Assembly (NCBI GenBank): GCA_041497115.1 | Contig: JBGQFW010000004.1 | Coordinates: 21,194-85,193, forward strand | Reading direction: 5' to 3' | Source: AR5 sp041497115 | GTDB taxonomy: Bacteria; Methylomirabilota; Methylomirabilia; Rokubacteriales; CSP1-6 | Length of the DNA: 64,000 nucleotides | Part shown: positions 57,426-64,000 of the stretch, piece by piece | How the letters are laid out: the number at the start of each line of letters is the position of its first letter | Numbering within the stretch: the stretch's first letter is position 1 | Made by a program: the position numbers and the translations under genes | Notes under the pieces: model-generated | What the model saw: the letters and a program-made list of their open reading frames with translations, nothing else | Database searches by the model: none | Told to the model about the DNA's origin: nothing

Positions 57426-58358
57426 ATGCTGATCGACCGCTCCCATCGGGGCTGGATCGTCGGTTGCGTGGTCGTCCTCGCCATCTCGACGGCGATCTAC
57501 GTCCCCTACGTCCGCGACGCCCTCAACGGGCCGAGCGGTGGGAGCCTGGTCGGCCTCGGCTTCGGCATCGTCGGCTCGATCTTCATGATCTTCGCCGGGG
57601 TCCTGGGGGCGCGCCGCAAGGTGCCCACCTGGCAGATCGGGCGGGGCACGTTCTGGCTGCGCGGTCACATCTGGCTGGGGTTGCTGAGCTTCCCGCTCAT
57701 CCTCTTCCACGGGGGCTTCCGGCTGGGCGGGCCCCTCACCACCGTGCTGATGATCCTGTTCGGCGTCGTGGTGATCAGCGGCATCATCGGCGTGCTCCTG
57801 CAGCAGGTCATGCCCCGCCTGATGCTCACGCGGGTGCCGCTCGAGACCGTCTACGAGCAGATCGACTCGATCGTGGGCCAGCTCCGCGCCGAGTCGGACG
57901 AGCTGGTGGCGGCCGCCTGCGGCCCCCTCGGCCTCGAGGCGGGCCCGGTCGTGGCGGAGCGCCGCGCCGGCGGCGGCGCCATGGAACGCGTCGGGCTGCC
58001 GCGCTCGAGCCCTCGCGCGCACCCCGCGCTGCTGGAGCCCACGCCCGAGAGCGGCGTGCTGCGCGAGACGTACCTGCGCGACATCCGGCCGTTCCTCGAT
58101 CCGCGCGCCCACGGCAACGGGGTCCTGAACCACACCGCCCGCGCGGCCACGCTCTTCCGCGAGCTGCGGACGGCGCTGCCGCCGCTCCTGCATCCCACGG
58201 TCGGCGACCTGGAGGCCACCTGTGACGAGCGCCGCCAGCTGCGGGACCAGAAGCGGCTGCACCACGTGCTGCACGGCTGGCTCTTCGTGCACGTGCCGCT
58301 CTCCCTGGCGCTCCTGCTGCTGGGCGCCGTCCACGCCGTCATCGCGTTGAGGTACTGA
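57426..58358 (+). CDS. Membrane protein, probable di-haem cytochrome b
   Basis: 310-residue inner-membrane protein with four hydrophobic helices in residues 8-130 (VGCVVVLAISTAIYVPYV, WLRGHIWLGLLSFPLILFHG) and one at the C-terminus (HGWLFVHVPLSLALLLLGAV). Histidines in GHIW, LFHGG, LHHVLHG and VHAV are spaced as b-haem ligands in cytochrome b561/ferric reductase-like proteins. The 150-residue central part is hydrophilic. It links the cytoplasmic Fe-S proteins to the decahaem cytochrome whose ATG overlaps its stop (TGATG). Quinone binding is possible but not shown. Confidence 0.72.
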   Translation: MLIDRSHRGWIVGCVVVLAISTAIYVPYVRDALNGPSGGSLVGLGFGIVGSIFMIFAGVLGARRKVPTWQIGRGTFWLRGHIWLGLLSFPLILFHGGFRLGGPLTTVLMILFGVVVISGIIGVLLQQVMPRLMLTRVPLETVYEQIDSIVGQLRAESDELVAAACGPLGLEAGPVVAERRAGGGAMERVGLPRSSPRAHPALLEPTPESGVLRETYLRDIRPFLDPRAHGNGVLNHTARAATLFRELRTALPPLLHPTVGDLEATCDERRQLRDQKRLHHVLHGWLFVHVPLSLALLLLGAVHAVIALRY

Positions 58359-60037
58359 TGGCGACCGGCGGCGACCCGCGCTACACGCAGAAGATCCGCG
58401 CCAAGCGCATCGCGCTGGGGTACTTCAAGCTCCTGCACCCCCTCCGCCGGTGGAAGCTGATCCTGTCCATCGCGGCGCCGGCGCTGGCGGGCATCTGGCT
58501 GCTGGCCCACGCGACGCAGGGCGACCAGCGCATCTACAACGCCGCCACGGTCTCCACCGCCCATCAGATGTTCGAGACCGACTGCAAGGTCTGCCACGGG
58601 CCCGGTCCCGCGCCGGGCGCCGCGGCGGGGCTCGCCCCCGGCACGCCGATCGGCTACTGGGCGCGCGTCAGCGACAACGCGTGCAAGGCCTGCCACGCCG
58701 GGCCGGCGCACCACGACAACGAGCAGTTCACGCCGGAGTGCGCCAGCTGTCACATGGAGCACGGCGGCCGTGACCGGCTCGTGCAGATCGCCGATCAGCA
58801 CTGCGCACAGTGCCACCGCGACCTCAAGACGCGCGACGGCTCGCCCACCGAGTTCCACAAGACGCTCCCGGCGCTGCGCGATCACCCGGAGTTCGCCGTC
58901 AACGTGCACGAGGGCGCCAAGATCCTCCGCGTCCGCCTCGACGACAAGGCCGTGCGCGACACCGCGCAGATCAAGCTCAACCACACCCGTCACCTGAAGG
59001 TGAACCTCAAGGGCATCGAGGACATCCAGAAGCAGCTCGGAATGACCGGCGTGGTGAAGGTGAAGGACGGGGTGCAGCTCGGCTGCACGTTCTGCCACCG
59101 GCCCGACGACAACTGGCAGTACATGCGGCCGGTGAGCTACAAGGAGCACTGCGCGATCTGCCACGAGCTCAGCACCGGCATCGGCGACATCGTGGCGCCC
59201 CACGAGACCTCCGGGCTCGTGCACGCCTTCACGCGCGGGGCGGCGGGCGAGGCCTTCGACCAGTGCCAGGCCATCCCCAAGGGCGACGCCGGCAAGGCGC
59301 TGCGCGAGCGCTGCGAGGGGCTCGGCCTCGCCGCGGCGGCGCCGGAGCCCGCCGCCGAGGACCAGCCGCGCGGCCGGCGCCGCAGCGGCGGCGACGAGGC
59401 GCCGACGCCCGCGCCGGACGCGCCGCGCGGCGGGCGGCTGCGCGGCGGCGCCGCCGCGCCCGATCACGACGGCGGGCGGCTGCGCTGGGCCGCCCTCGAC
59501 ATCGTGCTGGTCCAGGACGACGCGCCGCGGGGCCGGCGGCTGCGCGGCGGCAGCGAGGAAGAGGCGGCCCCGACGCCGGCACCGGGCGGGGGCGGAGGCG
59601 GCGGCGCGGCGGCGTCGGCCGGCTGGGTCTCGCAGCAGCTCGGCGCGGCGGACAAGAAGCTGTTCCAGACGAAGGAAGACGGCTGCGAGAAATGCCACAT
59701 GCTGAACCGCACCGCCGGCGTCCCCGTGGCCGAGACCGTCCCGACGGCGATCCCGAAGAAATGGCTGCCGCACGCCCGGTTCGATCACAGCGCGCACCGC
59801 CCGCTGGCGTGCGCGGAGTGCCACAAGGCCGCCGCCAGCAGCGAGACGAAGGACGTGCTGCTGCCGTCCATGACGACCTGCCGCGACTGCCACCGGGGCA
59901 AGGGCGGCGCCCGCAACGGCTGCGTCGAGTGCCACCGCTATCACGACAAGGCCAAGGAGCGGGACGCCGACGGACCCTTCAACGTGAAGCAGCTCTTGAC
60001 AGGGGTTGGCCAGAAGCGGCCGGATCGGCTAAGATGA
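58358..60037 (+). CDS. Membrane-anchored decahaem cytochrome c with Arg/Gly linker
   Basis: 559-residue periplasmic cytochrome anchored by one helix (LILSIAAPALAGIWLLA). Ten CxxCH motifs: CKVCH, CKACH, CASCH, CAQCH, CTFCH, CAICH in the first half, then CEKCH, CAECH, CRDCH, CVECH in the last 110 residues. Between them lies a 140-residue low-complexity linker with repeats of the type PRGGRLRGG and PTPAPG. The C-terminal part resembles cytochrome c7/c3. It should take electrons from the upstream cytochrome b. The stop overlaps the next gene by 4 nt. Confidence 0.9.
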   Translation: MATGGDPRYTQKIRAKRIALGYFKLLHPLRRWKLILSIAAPALAGIWLLAHATQGDQRIYNAATVSTAHQMFETDCKVCHGPGPAPGAAAGLAPGTPIGYWARVSDNACKACHAGPAHHDNEQFTPECASCHMEHGGRDRLVQIADQHCAQCHRDLKTRDGSPTEFHKTLPALRDHPEFAVNVHEGAKILRVRLDDKAVRDTAQIKLNHTRHLKVNLKGIEDIQKQLGMTGVVKVKDGVQLGCTFCHRPDDNWQYMRPVSYKEHCAICHELSTGIGDIVAPHETSGLVHAFTRGAAGEAFDQCQAIPKGDAGKALRERCEGLGLAAAAPEPAAEDQPRGRRRSGGDEAPTPAPDAPRGGRLRGGAAAPDHDGGRLRWAALDIVLVQDDAPRGRRLRGGSEEEAAPTPAPGGGGGGGAAASAGWVSQQLGAADKKLFQTKEDGCEKCHMLNRTAGVPVAETVPTAIPKKWLPHARFDHSAHRPLACAECHKAAASSETKDVLLPSMTTCRDCHRGKGGARNGCVECHRYHDKAKERDADGPFNVKQLLTGVGQKRPDRLR

Positions 60038-61662
60038 CCGGCGCCATGGCCAGGCTGACCGGACGCCTCACGCTCCCTCGGCGCGCGATCGCATGCTGCC
60101 TCGTCGCCGCCTGCCTGGCGCTGGCCGCGGCCGCGCCGGCCGCCGCGCAGACCCTCACCGCCGGGGACGTGATGGATGTGGCGCGGGCGGCGGCGACCGC
60201 CATCAGCTCGACCAACATCGTCGTCGCCGTCGTGGACCGTAATGGCACGCCGCTGGCCACGTACCTCGGGCCGACGGCGACCCCCAATCCGGGCGGTGAC
60301 ATGATCGTGGGCAACTTCGGCACCCTCGTCCCCGCCGAGGACTACGCGGTGGGGCTGGCGCGGACCGGCGCGTTCTTCTCCAACAGCCAGGCGCCGCTGT
60401 CCTCGCGCACGGTGCGGATGATCAGCGGCATCCACTTCCCGCAAGGCATCAAGAACGCGCCCCCCGCCGCGCTCTACGGCATCGAGAACACGAACCGCGG
60501 CTGCAACTACAACGTCGCCTTCCCCCTCCCGCAGCCCGCGTCGCTCTTCAACGGCGGCGCCGCCGCCTGCATGAACGGCAACACCGTCGGCTGCGGCACT
60601 GGGATCGTGACCGGCAAGCGCGACATCTTCGACAGCGACCCGGACGCGGTGGACGGCGGCGGCGTGCCGATCTTCAAGGGGGGCGTGCTCGTCGGCGGTG
60701 TCGGCGTCACAGGGGTCGGCATCGACCGCAACGTGACGGAGTTCGCGGCCTTCACGGGCAGCATCCCCGGCCCCCTGTTCGGCCCGAAGGTGCCCTCGCC
60801 CGGCGTCATCTACCTGAACGGCCTCGCGCTGCCGTTCGTGAACAACACCAAGCGGCCGCCCGGCGTCGGCCCCGGCGTGTTCGTTGCCGCAGGTTTTACC
60901 GCCCTGAACGCGGCCGCCGTCGTGCCGGAGGGTTTCCTGTTCGGGCCGGTGGCATCCACGACGCCGGCGCCGCCGGTCGGGCTGGGGCCCGGCGAGGTCG
61001 CGGCGATCATCAACAGCGGCATCGTCATGGCGCGCAACACGCGCGCCGCCATCCGCCTGCCGCTCGGCAGCCACACCTCGATGGTGCTGGCGGTGAGCGA
61101 CGCGGCCGGCAATCTCCTGGGCGTCAACCGCATGCCCGACTCCACGATCTTCAGCGTGGACGTCGCCGTCACGAAGTCGCGCAACGTCATCTACTTCAGC
61201 AGCACCACGCGGAACCCGCTCGACATCCGCGGGGTGCCGCCGGGCACCGCGGTGACCGCGCGCACGATCGGCTTCGGCGCCATGCCGCTCTACCCGCCCG
61301 GCATCGACAACACCCGCTCGGGGCCGTTCTTCGGCGACTTCACGACCGACGTCGCGAATCCGTGCACGCAGGGGTTCGCGCCGGAGCCCGACCCCAACCA
61401 CAGCGGAATCATCTTCTTCCCGGGCAGCATCGGGATCTACAAGCGCGGCGTGCTGGTGGGCGGCTTCGGCGTGTCGGGCGACGGCGTCGAGCAGGACGAC
61501 TTCATCACCGCGGCCGGGGTGACGCAGAGCGGGGGTGGGGACTGGAACCCGATCCTGAATCCGGGGTACGTGCCGCCGCTGGAAATCCGCGCCGACCGCA
61601 TCATCATCGGCGACGTCCGTCTGCCTTTCTTCAAGTTCCCCCGCAACCCCACGCTCCGTTAA
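60034..61662 (+). CDS. Secreted tandem HbpS/GlcG-like (DUF336) protein
   Basis: 542-residue exported protein: signal peptide ending AAPAAAQ, then a HbpS/GlcG domain (LTAGDVMDVARAAATAI, IVVAVVDRNGTPLATYL) and a second, diverged copy near residue 320 (IINSGIVMARNTRAAIRL, MVLAVSDAAGNLLGVNRM). HbpS proteins bind haem in redox sensing; here a haem-binding or sensor role near the cytochromes is likely. Paired KGGVLVGGVGVTGVG and KRGVLVGGFGVSGDG motifs confirm the duplication. ATG 60034 overlaps the previous stop (ATGA); ATG 60046 is an alternative. Confidence 0.82.
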   Translation: MTGAMARLTGRLTLPRRAIACCLVAACLALAAAAPAAAQTLTAGDVMDVARAAATAISSTNIVVAVVDRNGTPLATYLGPTATPNPGGDMIVGNFGTLVPAEDYAVGLARTGAFFSNSQAPLSSRTVRMISGIHFPQGIKNAPPAALYGIENTNRGCNYNVAFPLPQPASLFNGGAAACMNGNTVGCGTGIVTGKRDIFDSDPDAVDGGGVPIFKGGVLVGGVGVTGVGIDRNVTEFAAFTGSIPGPLFGPKVPSPGVIYLNGLALPFVNNTKRPPGVGPGVFVAAGFTALNAAAVVPEGFLFGPVASTTPAPPVGLGPGEVAAIINSGIVMARNTRAAIRLPLGSHTSMVLAVSDAAGNLLGVNRMPDSTIFSVDVAVTKSRNVIYFSSTTRNPLDIRGVPPGTAVTARTIGFGAMPLYPPGIDNTRSGPFFGDFTTDVANPCTQGFAPEPDPNHSGIIFFPGSIGIYKRGVLVGGFGVSGDGVEQDDFITAAGVTQSGGGDWNPILNPGYVPPLEIRADRIIIGDVRLPFFKFPRNPTLR

Positions 61663-61714
61663 GCCAACTCGGCGGCGAGCTTCGCTCCCACTCCGACAGT
61701 TGCCGCGCGCCTGT

Positions 61715-63355
61715 TTAACGGGTGAAGCGCTTCAGCAGGTCCTGGAGGCCTTTCTCGGTTTTGCCGCGATCGACGTCGCGCAGGAGGGTGGAGGGCACCA
61801 CGCGGACCGAGGGTGACGTCGTGGTGCCGGTGACCATCGCCTTGATCTCGCCCCGCCCGTGGCTGACGACCAGGTCGAGGTTCATCCGGCCCGTGACCAG
61901 GCCGTAGTCGCCGGCGATCGCGACCCGCATCGCGCGGCTCGTGTAGAGCAGGTCCTTCGTGCTCGCCACGCCGTGGGCGAGCTGGTAGGTGGCGGTGATC
62001 GAGTCGAACTCCAGCGGCGAGTCGAACATGCGCGTGGGCAGGTCGGCCGACAGCAGCGCCGAGATGGCGCCGCCGACGCGGACGACGCTGCCGATGAGGG
62101 CCAGCGCCTGCGAGCCCACGACCCGGCCGCGACCGATCCGAAGGCGGCCGGGACCCGACAGCGTGCCGAGCGCGTCGTGGGCCTCGAAGGCGAGGCCCCC
62201 GGTGAGATCGAGCGGCCCCGTGACGGCGTACCCCTGGCACAGGAAGTCCACCAGCACCTTCTCGAGCGGCAGCGTCTTGACGGCGAGGTCGGCGAGCTCG
62301 ACCCGGACGCCGCCGCCGAGCGTCACCGTCAGCTGGCCGGTGACGGTCCCGTCGGCGAGGGCCGCCGTCAGCGGCCGGCCGGTGAGCCGCGGCTCCTGCC
62401 AGCCCGCGACGAGCCTGACGCTGGGCAGTGTCAGCGTGCGCCGCCGCGGCTCGGCGCAGCGGGGCTGCGTCTGAGTCAGCGTCAGCGGCGCCAGCGTGAT
62501 CTCGCCGGCCGCCGTGGGCGCGCCGAGCGTGCCGCCGAGCGTGAGCGAGCCCTTGAGCGCGCCGCCCACGCCCAGCGCGGGGCCGGTGGCAACGGCGGCG
62601 AGATCCGTGATGTCCTTGCCGTCGAGCGCGACCCGGCCGCGCAGCGAGGCCTCGGCGAGCGGCCGTCCGCCGTTGAGCGTCACGAGGCCGTCGCTGAGCG
62701 TGACGGCGAGACCGCCCGGCTGGATCCGCCCGGCGCCCTTGAACGCGAGCTGGTTGCCACCCCCGGCGAGCGTGAGCGCGAGCGCGTCCACGCGGTACTG
62801 CGTGAGCGCGCCCCCCGCGCCGCGCGCGACGAAGGTCACCACGCCCCTGTCCACGACGACGCGGGCGGCGGCTACCGCGCCGCCCGCGCCGGGGCCGCCC
62901 GGCGCGCGGCCGGGCCGGCCGGCCTCGCCGCCCGGCCGGGCGGGGGCGCCGGCGCCGAGCGTGGAGACGTTGAGCCGCCCGTCGGCGGCCTGCACGAGCG
63001 TGACGACCGGCCCGTCGAGCAGGATGTCCCCCAGCTCGACGCGCCCGGTGAGCAGCGGCAGCAGCCGCAGCCGGATGCGGCCGGTCTTGAGGCGGAGAAA
63101 TGGCGCGCTGCCGAACTTCGGGTCCTCGGCCACCTCGAGGTCGTGCAGCTCGACCGCCGGCAGCGGCAGCACGCGCAGCGAGAGGGCGCCGAACGTCACC
63201 GGCCGGCCAAGCGCCTGGGTGGCGCTGGCGGCCACGTACCCCTGGATGCGCGGCGTGTCCACGATGTACGGCACCGCCGCCAGCGCCGCGATCACGAGGA
63301 GCGCGAGGCCGGCGACGGCGCCGACCACCCATCGCAGCAGCCGGGCGTGGCTCAT
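61715..63355 (-). CDS. AsmA-family envelope protein
   Basis: 546-residue protein with one N-terminal helix (VVGAVAGLALLVIAALAAV) and a periplasmic AsmA domain: TPRIQGYVAASATQALGRPV, GALSLRVLPLPAVELHDLEV, LRLKTGRIRLRLLPLLTGRV and a C-terminal LNLDLVVSHGRGEIKAMVTG typical of AsmA_2. A Gly/Pro/Ala-rich insert occurs near residues 140-165. AsmA proteins are lipid-bridge or outer-membrane assembly factors. ATGA overlap with the quinone oxidoreductase gene. Convergent with the HbpS-like gene (52 nt gap). Confidence 0.88.
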   Translation of the reverse strand: MSHARLLRWVVGAVAGLALLVIAALAAVPYIVDTPRIQGYVAASATQALGRPVTFGALSLRVLPLPAVELHDLEVAEDPKFGSAPFLRLKTGRIRLRLLPLLTGRVELGDILLDGPVVTLVQAADGRLNVSTLGAGAPARPGGEAGRPGRAPGGPGAGGAVAAARVVVDRGVVTFVARGAGGALTQYRVDALALTLAGGGNQLAFKGAGRIQPGGLAVTLSDGLVTLNGGRPLAEASLRGRVALDGKDITDLAAVATGPALGVGGALKGSLTLGGTLGAPTAAGEITLAPLTLTQTQPRCAEPRRRTLTLPSVRLVAGWQEPRLTGRPLTAALADGTVTGQLTVTLGGGVRVELADLAVKTLPLEKVLVDFLCQGYAVTGPLDLTGGLAFEAHDALGTLSGPGRLRIGRGRVVGSQALALIGSVVRVGGAISALLSADLPTRMFDSPLEFDSITATYQLAHGVASTKDLLYTSRAMRVAIAGDYGLVTGRMNLDLVVSHGRGEIKAMVTGTTTSPSVRVVPSTLLRDVDRGKTEKGLQDLLKRFTR

Positions 63356-64000
63356 GGCACGAGCAGCACCTTGCCTGTCGTCCGGCGGCCCTCCAGCGCG
63401 CGGTGGGCCTCGGCGGCATCCTTCAGCGGGAACTCGAACTCGGTGCGCAGTCGCAGCTTGCCGTCGCGGATCCAGCCCAGCACGTCGCCCGAGCGCTGCA
63501 CCAGATCCTCGCGCGTGGCGATGTAGGCGTTGAGGCTCGGCCGCGTGAGGTACAGGGAGCCCTTGGCGCCGAGCACGCCCGGATCGAGCGGGCCCACCGG
63601 GCCGCTCGACTGCCCGTACAGCGCCAGCACGCCGCGCGGCGCCAGGCAGTTGAGGCTCTTGTCGAACGTGGTCTTGCCGACCGAGTCGTAGACCGCCTGC
63701 AGCCCCTTCCCGCCGGTCAGGCGCTTGACCTCGGCCTCGAAGTCCTGGCGCGTGTAGATGATGACCTCGTCGGCGCCGGCCTCGCGGGCCAGCTTGGCCT
63801 TCTCGTCGGTGGAGACGGTGCCGATGACGCGGGCGCCGCGCATCTTCGCGATCTGGCAGAGCAGCAGCCCCACGCCGCCGGCCGCCGCGTGCACGAGGCA
63901 GCCGTCGCCCTTCTTGAGCGGATACGTGCTGCACGCCAGGTAGTGGGCGGTCATCCCCTGCAGCATGGCGGCCGCGCCCTGCCGGGTGGTGACACCCGAC
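63352..64000 (-). CDS. NADPH:quinone oxidoreductase, partial
   Basis: C-terminal two thirds (about 215 residues) of a QOR/zeta-crystallin-type MDR enzyme; the N-terminal GroES-like domain is beyond the window edge. Rossmann loop LVHAAAGGVGLLLCQIAK (AAxGGVG), cofactor strand GTVSTDEKAKLAREAGA, YDSVGKTTFDKSLNCL and terminal RALEGRRTTGKVLLVP are diagnostic. No zinc-site cysteines appear. It likely reduces quinones or enones with NADPH. The stop overlaps the AsmA ATG by 4 nt. Confidence 0.9.
   Translation of the reverse strand, partial: SGVTTRQGAAAMLQGMTAHYLACSTYPLKKGDGCLVHAAAGGVGLLLCQIAKMRGARVIGTVSTDEKAKLAREAGADEVIIYTRQDFEAEVKRLTGGKGLQAVYDSVGKTTFDKSLNCLAPRGVLALYGQSSGPVGPLDPGVLGAKGSLYLTRPSLNAYIATREDLVQRSGDVLGWIRDGKLRLRTEFEFPLKDAAEAHRALEGRRTTGKVLLVP

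Noticed and set aside
1..64000. CRISPR array, tRNA, rRNA, transposase or prophage genes
   Set aside because: Reading both strands I saw no regularly spaced repeats, no T-loop signature and no such coding motif; a tRNA scan would be decisive.

Overview
The window is very G+C-rich and densely packed, with strong third-position G/C bias, and most genes join their neighbours through 1-8 nt stop/start overlaps. Three LLM-class flavin oxidoreductases plus an F420-type PPOX protein, formate-THF ligase, PPi-type phosphofructokinase, two molybdenum hydroxylase large subunits, aromatic ring-cleavage enzymes and large multihaem cytochromes suggest an uncultured soil or subsurface bacterium of the Rokubacteria/Methylomirabilota type. 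That assignment is inference from gene content; no rRNA or other phylogenetic marker is present.

Layout. 1-2025: a partial PilX-like pilin accessory gene, an MBL hydrolase and a secreted DUF4864 protein. 2112-13350 (minus): Fhs, a CoA ligase, a transglutaminase/DUF58/MoxR trio, a molybdenum hydroxylase subunit, an LLM oxidoreductase and a Tat-exported nicotinamidase-like enzyme, nearly all overlapping. 13368-17195 (minus): AA_synth protein, DUF1015, enamidase and its GntR regulator. 17263-18939: lipoprotein, OmpA-like lipoprotein, a 140 bp inverted-repeat element and a small membrane protein. 19123-23359 (plus): cupin, LigA, LigB, acetamidase, SnoaL, LLM and PPOX genes, which read as a ring-cleavage/amide catabolic operon. 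23370-32128: gentisate-type dioxygenase, amidohydrolase, acyl-CoA synthetase, nitronate monooxygenase, OsmC, LLM, Zn-dehydrogenase and PPi-PFK. 32151-45729: mixed housekeeping and regulatory genes (NUDIX, RidA, a kinase-like sensor without ATPase domain, a second molybdenum hydroxylase, M48 protease, PAP2, DUF898, BtuF-like, LOG, a DapF-like protein with both catalytic Cys replaced by Ser, citrate synthase, methyltransferase).

45751-61662 is the most unusual part: a divergent electron-transfer locus. Leftward from one promoter run an outer-membrane beta-barrel, a membrane-anchored small protein, a decahaem cytochrome fused to a beta-propeller, and a tetrahaem cytochrome. Rightward from a second promoter run a NuoE-NuoF fusion, a 714-residue iron-sulfur protein with two cyclic-nucleotide-binding domains between its ferredoxin modules, a haem-b-type membrane protein, a second decahaem cytochrome and a secreted HbpS/GlcG-like protein. 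I infer a route between NAD(H), Fe-S centres, a membrane cytochrome b, periplasmic c haems and an outer-membrane conduit, possibly gated by a cyclic nucleotide. The window ends with an AsmA-like protein and a truncated quinone oxidoreductase.

Non-coding structure: a 140-145 bp long-stem inverted-repeat element (two copies), a 40 bp REP-like hairpin (two copies), an 88 bp MITE-like element that removed the stop of the M48 gene, a hairpin between 23 bp direct repeats, and at least eight genes whose start codon lies 6-8 nt after a -10-like hexamer, as in leaderless transcription. I saw no tRNA, rRNA, CRISPR array, transposase or prophage.
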